DNA of 64,000 nt. Source: Glaciecola amylolytica. GTDB taxonomy: Bacteria; Bacteroidota; Bacteroidia; Flavobacteriales_D; Crocinitomicaceae. Shown piece by piece: positions 38,078 through 47,050 of this stretch; the first letter of the stretch is position 1, and each line of letters begins with the position of its first letter. The position numbers and the translations under genes were made by a program. Under the pieces are notes generated by a model, which saw only the letters and a program-made list of their open reading frames with translations, did no database searches and was not told the origin of the DNA. The stretch lies in contig CP034120.1 of NCBI GenBank assembly GCA_003856375.1, forward strand, positions 2,790,001 through 2,854,000, in the 5' to 3' direction.

Positions 38078-38295
38078 ACTTTCAAATTTTACCCCAATAT
38101 ACATTTTTTTTCTAGGAATGCATAAGATTCAACTCTCAATTGTGCAATTCTAATCTCATTTTAATCTTAGACGGAAAAATCAGTTTGTGATCAAATGCCT
38201 TTTCTCAACACGCTCTGTTTCATTTCGCTACTCGAACTGACGGTGCAACTGAAATAATCCTGTCCTCTCGAGTGTGAAGTATATCGAGACAAGAA

Positions 38296-38877
38296 TTAAT
38301 CTCCGCTTTTCACAATCTCCACAAAATTCCGGATCATCAGCAATCCGTTTGGAGTCAGGATACTTTCCGGATGAAACTGAACGGCATAGATTTTCTTTTC
38401 AGGAATTTCCATCGACATCAAGACTTCACTTTCCGAATAAGCTGTTGCGCTGAAAGGAGAATCCGGATTTAATCGAACTGCCCAGGAATGATACAAGCCC
38501 ACTTCAAATGAATCGGGAATTCCGTTATAAAAGCTTGAAGGTACAGCGGTTCTTTTTGCCCATTCGGCAACTCCGTGTTTCACATACTGCTGATTGTACA
38601 ATTCATCGCCGCTGTGGATTGCCAATGCCTGCATTCCGAGGCAAACTCCCAAAACAGGAATCCGGTTTTTCACAGATTGCTCAACGACCTCCATTAACTT
38701 TCCTGCCTGACGGGGCAAACCCGGGCCGGGAGAAAGAACAAGTGCATCGTATTCAGCAAGTGTACTGCAATCGACAGATAAATTGGTCACAACTTCCACT
38801 TCCACATCGCACTGTTCCAAATAATGAACAATGTTGTAAGTGAAGGAATCGAAGTTATCTACTAATAAAAACCGCAT
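38296..38877 (-). CDS. pabA: Glutamine amidotransferase of anthranilate/aminodeoxychorismate synthase
   Basis: It is a 193-residue class I glutaminase: FLLVDNFDSFTYNIVHYLEQ start, LSPGPGLP oxyanion loop, GVCLGMQAL with the catalytic Cys, and AVQFHPESI with the catalytic His and Glu. It supplies ammonia to a chorismate-using partner (PabB or TrpE). No partner is adjacent, so pabA versus trpG cannot be decided; lack of a trp cluster favours pabA. The frame to 39165 is antisense to ridA and is rejected; ATG 38877 is the family start. Confidence 0.9.
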   Translation of the reverse strand: MRFLLVDNFDSFTYNIVHYLEQCDVEVEVVTNLSVDCSTLAEYDALVLSPGPGLPRQAGKLMEVVEQSVKNRIPVLGVCLGMQALAIHSGDELYNQQYVKHGVAEWAKRTAVPSSFYNGIPDSFEVGLYHSWAVRLNPDSPFSATAYSESEVLMSMEIPEKKIYAVQFHPESILTPNGLLMIRNFVEIVKSGD

Positions 38878-38883
38878 GTGCAC

Positions 38884-38891
38884 CAAAATTA
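38884..38891 (-). promoter_or_regulatory. -7 element of the amidotransferase gene
   Basis: The minus strand reads TAATTTTG, a perfect TAnnTTTG, seven bases before the ATG, implying a very short or absent leader. On plus, a near match TAAACTTG (38893-38900) would serve ridA. Confidence 0.45.
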
Positions 38892-38913
38892 CTAAACTTG
38901 CAAAAAAGAATCG

Positions 38914-39291
38914 ATGAAAAAGGCAATTCAAATTCCGGGAGCTCCTGCTCCGATCGGACCATACAGTCAGGCAATCGTTAGTGGAAACACCGTTTATGTC
39001 AGCGGACAGATTCCATTGAACCCATTTAACGGCGAATTGGAAATCGGATCGATTGAAGAAGCTACACACCGTATTCTTAAAAACATTGAAGCACTCCTTA
39101 AAGAAGCTGATATGACGCTTGATCACATTGTGAAGTGCAGCATTTTTATGACGGACCTCGGGCAATTTTCCGAGATGAATGCCGTTTATGGTTCATATTT
39201 TCAGAATATTCCTCCGGCAAGAGAAACCGTTCAGGTATCTAAATTACCGATGAATGTGCCGATTGAAATATCTTGTATTGCCATAAAATAA
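38914..39291 (+). CDS. ridA: RidA family reactive intermediate deaminase
   Basis: The 125-residue YjgF/YER057c/UK114 protein has PAPIGPYSQAIVSGNTVYVSGQ, TLDHIVKCSIFMTDLGQF and the conserved Arg in PPARETVQVSKLP. RidA hydrolyses reactive enamines/imines such as 2-aminoacrylate released by PLP enzymes, as a trimer in the cytoplasm. Divergent from pabA with a 36-base gap, and 21 bases upstream of the glycosyltransferase fusion. Confidence 0.95.
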   Translation: MKKAIQIPGAPAPIGPYSQAIVSGNTVYVSGQIPLNPFNGELEIGSIEEATHRILKNIEALLKEADMTLDHIVKCSIFMTDLGQFSEMNAVYGSYFQNIPPARETVQVSKLPMNVPIEISCIAIK

Positions 39292-39312
39292 ATTAATTCG
39301 TACACCAGTATT

Positions 39313-41265
39313 GTGACCCATTCGACTCCAAAAATTGCCGTAATTATTGTCAACTACAATGTTGTCTTTTTTTTGGAGCAATGTCTGAACTCTGTGGCAG
39401 AAGCCATGAAGCAGGAAGCTGCTGAAGTTTGGGTGGTCGATAATAATTCGGTAGACGGTTCGGTGGAAATGGTTCGTGAGAAATTTCCATGGGTACACGT
39501 CATTGCCAATAAAGACAATAAAGGATTCTCCAAGGCAAACAATCAGGCCATGGAGCAATCATCCTGCAAGTATCAGCTTTTGTTGAATCCGGATACGGTA
39601 ATCGAAGAAGATACTCTTTTCAAAGTCGTGAAATACATGGACGAACATCCGGATGTCGGCGGACTCGGTGTTCGAATGGTCGACGGAAAAGGAATTTTCC
39701 TTCCGGAATCCAAAAGAGGCCTGCCTACTCCGGCGGTTGCTTTCTACAAGATCTTCGGTATTTCGCGCATTTTCCCGAAATCGAAAATTTTCGGAAAATA
39801 TCATTTGGGTTATTTATCCGAATTCGAAACCAACGAGATTGAAATTCTCTCCGGAGCATTCATGCTGATGCGAAAAGAAGCTCTCGACAAGGTCGGATTG
39901 CTGGACGAAGCTTTTTTCATGTACGGTGAAGACATCGATTTGTCTTATCGGATCATCAAAGGCGGCTACAAGAACGTGTATTTTCCGGAAACGCGGATTA
40001 TTCATTACAAAGGAGAAAGCACCAAGAAAAGTTCGGTCAATTACGTTTTCGTATTCTACCGCGCCATGGTCATTTTTGCCCGGAAACACTTTTCGCAGAA
40101 AAATGCCCGTTTGTTTTCGTTTCTGATCAATTCCGCGATCTATTTCAGAGCCGGACTGGCAATTGCCATGCGTTTTATCCGTAAGATAACGCTTCCGGTT
40201 TTTGATACACTTTATATTCTTCTCGGATTATTTGCTTTAACCAATTACTGGCATCAGGCACAAATCGATTTTCCGAAACAAGTGACTTCTATCCTCATTT
40301 TGGTTTACACCTTTATCTGGATGACTTCCATGGCGCTTCAGGGTGCGTATGATCAACCGGTAACCTTTAAGAAATTCTTTTCCGGAGGAGCAATCGGAAC
40401 GGCATTTATTTTGATTCTGTATGCCCTTTTCCCGAAAGAATGGCAGTTTTCCAGACTTTTCATTCTGCTTGGAGCCGGGTGGATTGTTGCCTATTTTGTG
40501 CTTTCCAGATGCATTCTTCACCTCGCGATCGGGAAACGTTTCACTATCAACGGAAGAAAACACGCCAATTTTGCGATCGTAGGTTCTCAGGAAGAATTTG
40601 AACGCGTTTCGCTTCTTTTGCATCAGACACAACCAAAAATTGCCAAAATTGTTTCGGTTTCCCTTGATGAAGATCACGGAACAAATTCCCTTGGTTCGAT
40701 GAGTCAATTGGAACAAATTGTCCGGGTTCACAACATTGACGAAATTATTTTCTGTGCAAAAGATACCAGCGCAAGAGATATTATTCACTGGATGATTGCC
40801 ATTCCGGACTTAACGGTCGATTACAAAATCGCACAGCCGGACAGCCAGTATCTCATCGGATCGAATTCCATTGAAACTGCCGGAGATCTGTATATCCTGG
40901 AGATCAATGCGATCAGTCAGCCTGCAAAACAACGTCAAAAAAGATTGTTTGACTTCATTGCCGGGTTGGTTCTGCTGCTTTGTTCCCCCTTGCTTGTTTG
41001 GTTCTACAAAAACAAATTGCGTTTCCTCGGAAATCTGTTGAAACTCGTCAGCGGAAGGAAAACCCTTGTTTCCTACAGCCGGGAAAGTAATTTATCCAAC
41101 AAGCAATTGCCGAAAATTAAAAAAGGAATTTTGGCACCAACCGATCATTTATCCGGTTTGGATGAAAGTCTGAAATCCAAGTTGGATTTGCTTTACGCAC
41201 GCGAATATTCCGTTTTCGGAGACATCCGGATTTTGTGGAAAGCGTGGAAAAAATTGGATCAATAG
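39313..41265 (+). CDS. Glycosyltransferase family 2 fused to a reduced sugar-phosphate-transferase-like module
   Basis: GTG 39313 starts right at the GT2 domain. Residues 1-270 show IAVIIVNYNV, VWVVDNNSVDGS, NKGFSKANNQAM, LLNPDT and the acceptor region FFMYGEDIDLSYRI. Four membrane helices follow (about 285-400). Then comes a Rossmann-like domain (HANFAIVGSQEEFERV, IDEIIFCAKDTSARDII) like the N-terminal part of WcaJ-type polyprenyl-phosphate sugar transferases. The last 110 residues begin like that enzyme (KRLFDFIAGLVLLLCSPLLV) and end like it (LDLLYAREYSVFGDIRILWKAW), but the catalytic middle is missing. The GT2 part probably transfers a sugar to a surface polysaccharide at the membrane. Confidence 0.82.
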   Translation: MTHSTPKIAVIIVNYNVVFFLEQCLNSVAEAMKQEAAEVWVVDNNSVDGSVEMVREKFPWVHVIANKDNKGFSKANNQAMEQSSCKYQLLLNPDTVIEEDTLFKVVKYMDEHPDVGGLGVRMVDGKGIFLPESKRGLPTPAVAFYKIFGISRIFPKSKIFGKYHLGYLSEFETNEIEILSGAFMLMRKEALDKVGLLDEAFFMYGEDIDLSYRIIKGGYKNVYFPETRIIHYKGESTKKSSVNYVFVFYRAMVIFARKHFSQKNARLFSFLINSAIYFRAGLAIAMRFIRKITLPVFDTLYILLGLFALTNYWHQAQIDFPKQVTSILILVYTFIWMTSMALQGAYDQPVTFKKFFSGGAIGTAFILILYALFPKEWQFSRLFILLGAGWIVAYFVLSRCILHLAIGKRFTINGRKHANFAIVGSQEEFERVSLLLHQTQPKIAKIVSVSLDEDHGTNSLGSMSQLEQIVRVHNIDEIIFCAKDTSARDIIHWMIAIPDLTVDYKIAQPDSQYLIGSNSIETAGDLYILEINAISQPAKQRQKRLFDFIAGLVLLLCSPLLVWFYKNKLRFLGNLLKLVSGRKTLVSYSRESNLSNKQLPKIKKGILAPTDHLSGLDESLKSKLDLLYAREYSVFGDIRILWKAWKKLDQ

Positions 41266-41296
41266 AATCCATTAGTGAAATTCATATTTTTTCCGT

Positions 41297-41304
41297 TATT
41301 TTTG
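41297..41304 (+). promoter_or_regulatory. -7 element of the E2 gene
   Basis: TATTTTTG matches TAnnTTTG and lies 28 bases before the ATG at 41333. No clear -33 TTTG. Confidence 0.5.
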
Positions 41305-41332
41305 TACGAAAATTAGAATTCTTAGTCGTTAT

Positions 41333-42694
41333 ATGGCACAAATTGAAATTCGTCTTCCAAAAATGGGAGAAAGCGTTACAGAAGCTACCATTACCAATTG
41401 GTTAAAAGAAGTTGGTGATACCGTAGCAATGGATGAACCTTTGGTAGAAGTTGCAACTGATAAAGTTGACAATGAATTACCTTCAGAAGCAGCAGGAGTT
41501 TTGGTTCAAAAATTATTTGAAAAAGACCAGGTTGCTCAAGTTGGAGATGTGATTGCAATTATCTCGACAGACGGAGATTCTGCACCTGTAGCGCCAAAAG
41601 CCGAGCCGGCAGCGGTTGCAGCAGTAGCTGATACCGTATCTGTAGCACAGGCAGTAGTTTCAAGTGGCGGAGCTGCTCTTGATAAAAACAGTGGAAATGG
41701 TAAATTCATTTCTCCTCTTGTTAGAAGTATCGCTCAGAAAGAGAATATTTCCATGACGGAAATTGACGCTATCAGCGGAACAGGAATGGGAGGAAGAGTT
41801 ACAAAAAAAGACATTCTTTCATATATTGATACACGCGGAGCCGGAGGTTCTGTTGCACCGGCTGCACAAGTGGCTGCTGCGGCTGTACAAAGCGCTCCAG
41901 CTGCATCAAACGGAGCTGCACCGGTAGTTTCAGGAGGTTCTTCGTTCTTAAGTAACATCAAAGAACCGGTTGTTACCGTGAATCCGGGAGACGAAATCAT
42001 GGAGATGGATCGTATGCGTAAGCTGATTGCTGAGCACATGGTGATGTCTAAGCATGTTTCTCCTCACGTTACTTCTTTTGTAGAGGCTGACGTAACGAAT
42101 ATCGTGAACTGGAGAAATAAAATGAAGAAGGAATTCGAAAAACGTGAAGGAGAAAATTTAACCTTCACTCCTATCTTCATGGAAGCAATTGTGAAAGCAA
42201 TCAAAGATTTCCCGATGATCAACGTTTCTTTATCCGGGAATCAAATCATCAAGCGCAAGGACATCAATATCGGAATGGCAACTGCACTTCCTTCAGGAAA
42301 CCTGATTGTTCCTGTTATCAAGAATGCAGACCGCATGAACCTGACAGGAATTGCAAAATCAGTTAATCAATTGGCAAGAGCTGCTCGCGATAATAAATTG
42401 AAGCCGGAAGATATTCAGGGTGGAACTTACACGGTTACGAATGTTGGTACATTCGGAAACGTTATGGGAACTCCGATCATCAACCAGCCTCAGGTAGCAA
42501 TCCTTGCTTTGGGTGCAATTCGTAAAATGCCGGCGGTTATTGAAACTCCTGATGGAGATTTCATTGGAATCCGCCATAAAATGTTCCTTTCTCATTCTTA
42601 CGATCATCGTGTTGTTGATGGTTCATTAGGAGGTCAATTCGTAAGAAGAGTTGCTGATTATTTAGAGCAATTTGATATCAATCGAGAATTATAG
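41333..42694 (+). CDS. Dihydrolipoamide acyltransferase (E2) of a 2-oxo acid dehydrogenase complex
   Basis: The 453 residues contain one lipoyl domain (1-76, lipoyl-lysine K44 in VEVATDKVDNELPS), an Ala/Pro/Val linker, and a peripheral subunit-binding domain (PLVRSIAQKENISM, GTGMGGRVTKKDIL). A second Ala-rich linker leads to the catalytic domain ending in LSHSYDHRVVDGSLGG with the catalytic His and Asp. It transfers acyl groups to CoA in a branched-chain, pyruvate or 2-oxoglutarate complex. The lipoyl start (KMGESVTEATITNWLK) is like branched-chain/2-oxoglutarate E2. E1 and E3 genes are not here. Confidence 0.94.
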   Translation: MAQIEIRLPKMGESVTEATITNWLKEVGDTVAMDEPLVEVATDKVDNELPSEAAGVLVQKLFEKDQVAQVGDVIAIISTDGDSAPVAPKAEPAAVAAVADTVSVAQAVVSSGGAALDKNSGNGKFISPLVRSIAQKENISMTEIDAISGTGMGGRVTKKDILSYIDTRGAGGSVAPAAQVAAAAVQSAPAASNGAAPVVSGGSSFLSNIKEPVVTVNPGDEIMEMDRMRKLIAEHMVMSKHVSPHVTSFVEADVTNIVNWRNKMKKEFEKREGENLTFTPIFMEAIVKAIKDFPMINVSLSGNQIIKRKDINIGMATALPSGNLIVPVIKNADRMNLTGIAKSVNQLARAARDNKLKPEDIQGGTYTVTNVGTFGNVMGTPIINQPQVAILALGAIRKMPAVIETPDGDFIGIRHKMFLSHSYDHRVVDGSLGGQFVRRVADYLEQFDINREL

Positions 42695-42729
42695 TTATTT
42701 TCGTTGTAACTAAAAAATAAAATGACCGT

Positions 42730-42768
42730 AAGACCCACATACTTAAACTAAAAGATGTGGGTCTTTCT
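42730..42768 (+). terminator. Terminator after the E2 gene
   Basis: AAGACCCACAT pairs perfectly with ATGTGGGTCTT over a 14-base loop and is followed by TCTTAATTT. It lies 15 bases before the next ATG. Confidence 0.75.
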
Positions 42769-42782
42769 TAATTTATAGCGTG

Positions 42783-45122
42783 ATGAGTTTTCTGAAATCT
42801 ACTATTTTACTAACACTCCTTTTCCCTTTTGTGTCTTCTGCCCAGTATGACGATAAACGCGTGGCAGAATTAATTCGTAATGGTTCCGAATCGGAACTCG
42901 TTATGGAAAGTTCTATTATGATCCAGGAGGGATATTTTTACCAGGCAGGTACCATTGTCGACAAATTGCTGGAATTTCAACCAGCCAGCTCAAATTACAA
43001 TTACAGAAGAGGTTTTATTTACCTCGAAATGTCGAGCGATTTTGTAAAAGCTCAACCCTATTTGGAGAAAGCGGTGTTGAAAACGGATAAAAAATACGAT
43101 CCGTTCAACGCAAAAGAAACAGCAGCTCCGGTAGATGCTTATTACGAGTTGGCAAGATGCTACCACATGGCCGCAAACATTACCAAGGCGGAAGAGTTTT
43201 ACAACAAGTTTCTTGAAAATTCTATCGCGAAGTCGAACAATGTGTTCTTCGCCAAGTTGTTTTTGGAGCAATGTAAAGTAGCAAAAGCAGAAATGTCAAA
43301 TCCGAAAAATGTTTACCTGAAAAACATGGGTAGTTCGGTGAACACCAAAAATCCGGAATATTCTCCTGTTATTTCACTGGATGGTTCTGCTTTGTACTAT
43401 ACTTCCAGAAGAAAATGGTCAAACGGAGCTTCCGACAAAGGATTGGATCCGAGAAACAATCAATATCCGGAAGATATTTATGTTTCCTATCGCGATTTCG
43501 ATTCAACATGGATGGATCCGATCAAACTGGAATTCTGTGATTCCTTGCAAAATGAAGCTACTTTGGCTGTAAGCCCGGATGAAAGACGTGTTTACGCTTA
43601 TATGGATACGAAAGGAAACGGAGATATTTTCTACTCTGATTTCTCAACGAATAAGTTTCAGGTGGTTACTCATCTGGACAACAAAAAGATCAATACCAAC
43701 GATTGGGAAACGCACGCAACGGTTACTCCGGATGGAAAAACAATGTATTTTGTTTCCAACCGCAAAGGAGGTTTCGGAGGACGTGATATTTATTCTTGCG
43801 TGAAGCAAAAAGACGGAACCTGGGGAGATCCTGTGAACCTTGGAGCAAATATCAATGGCCCGATGGATGAAGAATCTCCGTTTGTTTCTATCGACAACAG
43901 TACCCTTTATTTCTCTACTAACGGAAACAGAAGTATGGGTGGTTTCGACATTTTCATGTCTTCCATCGACAGTAAAGGACAATGGGGACCTTCTAAAAAT
44001 CTGGGCTACCCGATCAACTCTACTTGTGACGATGTTTTCTATACAACAACTGTTGACGGATTAACCGGATACATGACTTCACTTCGTGCTGACGGAAAAG
44101 GAGAAAAAGATATCTACGAAATCAAGAACAACTACTTAGGAGTTAAAAACGTAGCTGTATTGAACGGAAAAATCAACGTGATTGGCGGAAAACCACTTCC
44201 TGAAGATGTTTCCATTACGTTGAAGTGTCTGGATTGCGAAAATCCATACGATCTGAAAATTTTCCCTCGTATGCGTGACGGTGTTTTCATGAATGCATTG
44301 GAGCCATGTAAACAATACGACATTACCTTCTCTTACGAGAAAAACGGGAAGAAAAATTTCTACACTGAAAAATTCAAGACCGAGTGTAACAAAGAATACT
44401 CAGAAGTTTACCGTGAGTTCTGGTTGGATACAGACAAGCAGATGATGGTGAAACCTTACTATATTGCAGGAACGATCACAGACAGCAAAACAAGCGCAAA
44501 ACTGGATGGTGTTGCAGTGAGTTTGATCAATAAGAAAACCGGAGAGAAATTATACGACCTTCCTACCGGGAAAAACGGATCATACAAAACAGATACGCTT
44601 GGTGGTATGAAACAGGGCGACAATATGGAATTCGCATTGAAACTGGAGAAAGCAGGTTATGTGACGATGACGTATGATGTTCCTGTAACATTGGCTGAAA
44701 GTTCTGAAATCCGCATCGATCGTTCATTGGCTAAAAATGAAGCAGGAACGGATATCGGTCTGAATGTAAATCCAATCTATTTCGACTACAACAAATGGGA
44801 TATTCGCCCGGATGCTGCACAGGAATTGGATAAGATTGTGAAAATCATGAAGGAAAATCCGGGAATCAAGATCGAACTGGGTTCTCATACGGATAGCCGT
44901 GGTACTTCTGAATACAACATCAAATTATCCGATCAGCGTGCGAAAGCTTCTGCCCGTTACATCGTTTCCAAAGGAATTTCGGCAAACAGAATTACAGGAA
45001 AAGGATACGGAGAAACGAAGTTGAAAGTATCTGATGCTCAAATCGAAAGCATGCCGACCTGGGAAGAAAAAGAAAAAGGTCATCAATTGAACCGTAGAAC
45101 AGAGTTCATTATTGTAAGATAA
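42783..45122 (+). CDS. Second OmpA/PD40 protein (PorE-like paralog)
   Basis: It has 779 residues from ATG 42783 (a GTG directly before is in frame) and a signal peptide (SFLKSTILLTLLFPFVSSAQ). TPR-like helices run from about 20-160 and PD40 blades from about 190-440 (TPDGKTMYFVSNRKGGFGGR; LYFSTNGNRSMGGFDIF). A regulatory-like beta domain comes around 560-640, and the C-terminal OmpA domain has IKIELGSHTDSRGTSEYN and LNRRTEFIIVR. Order and motifs match the 12936-14855 protein, so they are paralogs. This copy stands alone without PorP/SprF or type B substrate. It probably links an outer membrane complex to peptidoglycan. Confidence 0.92.
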   Translation: MSFLKSTILLTLLFPFVSSAQYDDKRVAELIRNGSESELVMESSIMIQEGYFYQAGTIVDKLLEFQPASSNYNYRRGFIYLEMSSDFVKAQPYLEKAVLKTDKKYDPFNAKETAAPVDAYYELARCYHMAANITKAEEFYNKFLENSIAKSNNVFFAKLFLEQCKVAKAEMSNPKNVYLKNMGSSVNTKNPEYSPVISLDGSALYYTSRRKWSNGASDKGLDPRNNQYPEDIYVSYRDFDSTWMDPIKLEFCDSLQNEATLAVSPDERRVYAYMDTKGNGDIFYSDFSTNKFQVVTHLDNKKINTNDWETHATVTPDGKTMYFVSNRKGGFGGRDIYSCVKQKDGTWGDPVNLGANINGPMDEESPFVSIDNSTLYFSTNGNRSMGGFDIFMSSIDSKGQWGPSKNLGYPINSTCDDVFYTTTVDGLTGYMTSLRADGKGEKDIYEIKNNYLGVKNVAVLNGKINVIGGKPLPEDVSITLKCLDCENPYDLKIFPRMRDGVFMNALEPCKQYDITFSYEKNGKKNFYTEKFKTECNKEYSEVYREFWLDTDKQMMVKPYYIAGTITDSKTSAKLDGVAVSLINKKTGEKLYDLPTGKNGSYKTDTLGGMKQGDNMEFALKLEKAGYVTMTYDVPVTLAESSEIRIDRSLAKNEAGTDIGLNVNPIYFDYNKWDIRPDAAQELDKIVKIMKENPGIKIELGSHTDSRGTSEYNIKLSDQRAKASARYIVSKGISANRITGKGYGETKLKVSDAQIESMPTWEEKEKGHQLNRRTEFIIVR

Positions 45123-45140
45123 GAAACAACGAAAGTTGAG

Positions 45141-45177
45141 AAAGTCGGGGTGAAATATTTTTCGCCCCGACTTTTTT
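45141..45177 (+). terminator. Terminator after the second OmpA/PD40 gene
   Basis: AAAGTCGGGGTGAAA pairs with TTTCGCCCCGACTTT (one G-T) around a short TATT loop, followed by a T-run. Confidence 0.88.
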
Positions 45178-45249
45178 ATTTGGACTTTTATTTGGTTTCA
45201 AATCTTTCTTTTCTACATTTTCGCCATCTTTGAACATAACTTTAGCTGT

Positions 45250-46104
45250 ATGAATTTATCTCTCACCCGAAATTTTGTCATGTTAGACCTTGAAACCACC
45301 GGATTGGATGTGGCAAAAGATCGAATTATTGAAATTGCTTTGATCAAAACTGCTCCAAACGGAGAACAGAGTGAATTCTACAGACGGGTTAATCCGACCA
45401 TTCCAATCACCAAAGAGTCTTCGGAAATCACCGGAATTACGGATGAAATGGTTGCTAACGAACCTGCATTTTCGCAACTTGCAGATGAAATTGCTGCATT
45501 TATCGGCGATTCGGATCTGGGTGGATACAATTCCAATAAGTTTGACATTCCGATTCTGGCGGAAGAATTTCTCAGAATCAACCATCCATTCAAAATCAGT
45601 GAACGCAGATTCGTGGATGTTCAGAATATTTTCCACAAGATGGAACAACGTACTCTGGCTGCAGCTTATCAGTTCTATTGCAACGAACCGATGGAGAATG
45701 CCCACAATGCCATGTACGATACAAAAGTAACGCTGGATGTCTTCAAAGCGCAATTGGAGCGTTATCCCGACCTGGCAAAAACCATCCCGGAACTTTCCGA
45801 TTTTTCGCGTCAGGGAAATCAGGAATGGCACGACTTTGCAGGAAGACTGGCAAAAACAAAAGATGGTCAGGTGACTTACAACTTCGGGAAACACAAAGGG
45901 AAAACGGTGGAAGAAGTTTCGGAATCCGAGCCGGGATACTTCGGTTGGATGATGGATGCAGACTTCCCTCTTTTCACCAAGCAATTACTGCGCGAAGAAA
46001 TGGAACGCATCAAGCAGAAACGACGTGAAAAACGCGATAGTGAAAACCCGAATGTGAGTATCGAAGATAAATTGGCAGCACTGCAGAACAAGTTTAAAAA
46101 GTAA
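45250..46104 (+). CDS. DEDDh 3'-5' exonuclease (DnaQ/ExoX-like)
   Basis: Residues 1-170 are a DnaQ-fold exonuclease with ExoI motif MLDLETTGLD (D13, E15), ExoII GGYNSNKFDIPIL and ExoIII AHNAMYDTKVT (His and Asp). The C-terminus carries FGKHKGKTVEEVSESEPGYF, the DUF3820/ExoX-tail pattern, and then a basic tail. At 284 residues it is too short for a polymerase and is likely a stand-alone repair or DNA-degrading nuclease. It is monocistronic. Confidence 0.9.
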   Translation: MNLSLTRNFVMLDLETTGLDVAKDRIIEIALIKTAPNGEQSEFYRRVNPTIPITKESSEITGITDEMVANEPAFSQLADEIAAFIGDSDLGGYNSNKFDIPILAEEFLRINHPFKISERRFVDVQNIFHKMEQRTLAAAYQFYCNEPMENAHNAMYDTKVTLDVFKAQLERYPDLAKTIPELSDFSRQGNQEWHDFAGRLAKTKDGQVTYNFGKHKGKTVEEVSESEPGYFGWMMDADFPLFTKQLLREEMERIKQKRREKRDSENPNVSIEDKLAALQNKFKK

Positions 46105-46170
46105 TTGCGAATTGTGAATTACGAATTAACTTTGAACTTTTGATCATTTGAACTTTTTTGAACTTCATCC
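46104..46170. repeat. AT-rich dispersed intergenic repeat remnant
   Basis: The short spacer reads as overlapping blocks ATTGCGAATTGTGAATTACGAATT and TTTGAACTTTTGATCATTTGAAC in part. Similar GAATTACGAATTG wording appears at 9118-9130, 29150-29175 and 30476-30485. Confidence 0.4.
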
Positions 46171-46173
46171 AAA

Positions 46174-46785
46174 ATGAAAATCATCTGTATTGGGCGTAAT
46201 TACGCCGACCATGCAAAAGAATTGAACAATCCGCTTCCGAGTGAACCTGTTTTTTTCATGAAGCCGGATACGGCCTATTTGCCGGCAGGAAGCGATTTCT
46301 ATATTCCCGACTTCACCAAAGACCTGCATTACGAATGTGAGGTAGTGGTGAAAATCAAAAAAGTGGGGAAAAATATTCAGGAGAAATTCGCTCCCTCCTA
46401 TTACGATGAAATCTCCTTGGGAATTGACTTCACAGCCCGTGATTTACAGGAACAATGCAAAGCCAAAAGTCTTCCGTGGGAAAAAGCAAAGGCTTTTGAC
46501 AACAGCGCCCCGATGGGAACACATTTCATCCCGGTGAGTTCTTTAAACCTGAATGACTTTCATTTCACCCTGAAGAAAAACGGAACAACTGTCCAGAACG
46601 GTCACACAACTGACATGATTTTCTCCATCGACAAAATCATTGCATTTGTTTCTCAATATGTTACTCTCAAAACCGGCGATCTGATCTTCACGGGAACACC
46701 CGCAGGAGTTGGTCCGGTTGCGATCGGAGATCATTTGGAAGGTTTTATCGGGGAAGAGAAAATTTTGGATTTGAGGATTAAGTAG
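46174..46785 (+). CDS. Fumarylacetoacetate hydrolase family protein
   Basis: The 203-residue FAH-fold protein has CIGRNYADHAKELNN at the start, the metal-binding HYECEVVVKI (E-x-E), LGIDFTARDLQ and GDLIFTGTPAGVGPV. The family cleaves or decarboxylates 2-oxo acids such as acylpyruvates and oxaloacetate using Mg. It is the length of single-domain YcgM/FAHD1-like members, so acylpyruvase or oxaloacetate decarboxylase is the likeliest role. Confidence 0.92.
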   Translation: MKIICIGRNYADHAKELNNPLPSEPVFFMKPDTAYLPAGSDFYIPDFTKDLHYECEVVVKIKKVGKNIQEKFAPSYYDEISLGIDFTARDLQEQCKAKSLPWEKAKAFDNSAPMGTHFIPVSSLNLNDFHFTLKKNGTTVQNGHTTDMIFSIDKIIAFVSQYVTLKTGDLIFTGTPAGVGPVAIGDHLEGFIGEEKILDLRIK

Positions 46786-46850
46786 CCGCTCAACAAAGCA
46801 GAAAAAATCTTATATTCGCAAGCGTTTAAAGCATAACCTCAAATGTTTTG

Positions 46851-46869
46851 ATCCTGAAATCATCAGGAT
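46851..46869. repeat. Hairpin upstream of tRNA-Leu
   Basis: ATCCTGA and TCAGGAT pair over a 5-base loop. It is one of two adjacent hairpins between the FAH gene and the tRNA. Confidence 0.45.
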
Positions 46870-46906
46870 AGCGAAAACGTAAAAGATAAGTACCAAGGAT
46901 GTGGTG

Positions 46907-46926
46907 ATCCCGATAGCTATCGGGAT
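46907..46926. repeat. Perfect 20-bp palindrome upstream of tRNA-Leu
   Basis: ATCCCGATAGCTATCGGGAT is fully self-complementary. A related near-palindrome at 29281-29298 shares CCGATAGCTAT, suggesting a dispersed palindromic repeat family. Confidence 0.7.
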
Positions 46927-46960
46927 GGCAGACACTTGCAAAGTTAAAATAAGCATAACC

Positions 46961-47043
46961 GCGCATGTGGTGAAATTGGTAGACACGCCATCTTGAGGGG
47001 GTGGTTTCCTATGGATGTGCTGGTTCGAGTCCAGTCATGCGCA
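46961..47043 (+). tRNA. tRNA-Leu (anticodon GAG)
   Basis: The acceptor stem GCGCATG pairs with CATGCGC (47036-47042) and A47043 is the discriminator; CCA is not encoded. The D-arm region GTGAAATTGGTAGACAC is typical of tRNA-Leu. The anticodon stem CCATC/GGTGG encloses loop TTGAGGG with anticodon GAG. A long variable arm and T-arm GCTGG-TTCGAGT-CCAGT follow. It is a class II tRNA, decoding CUC/CUU. A terminator follows at once, and fragments of its 3' end recur downstream. Confidence 0.95.
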
Positions 47044-47050
47044 CAAAAAG

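Noticed and set aside
38878-39165. N-terminal extension of the amidotransferase
   Set aside because: It is antisense to ridA, and the family start is at 38877, just after a consensus -7 box.
45283-45984. 233-codon minus-strand frame
   Set aside because: It is antisense to the DEDDh exonuclease, whose motifs are complete.
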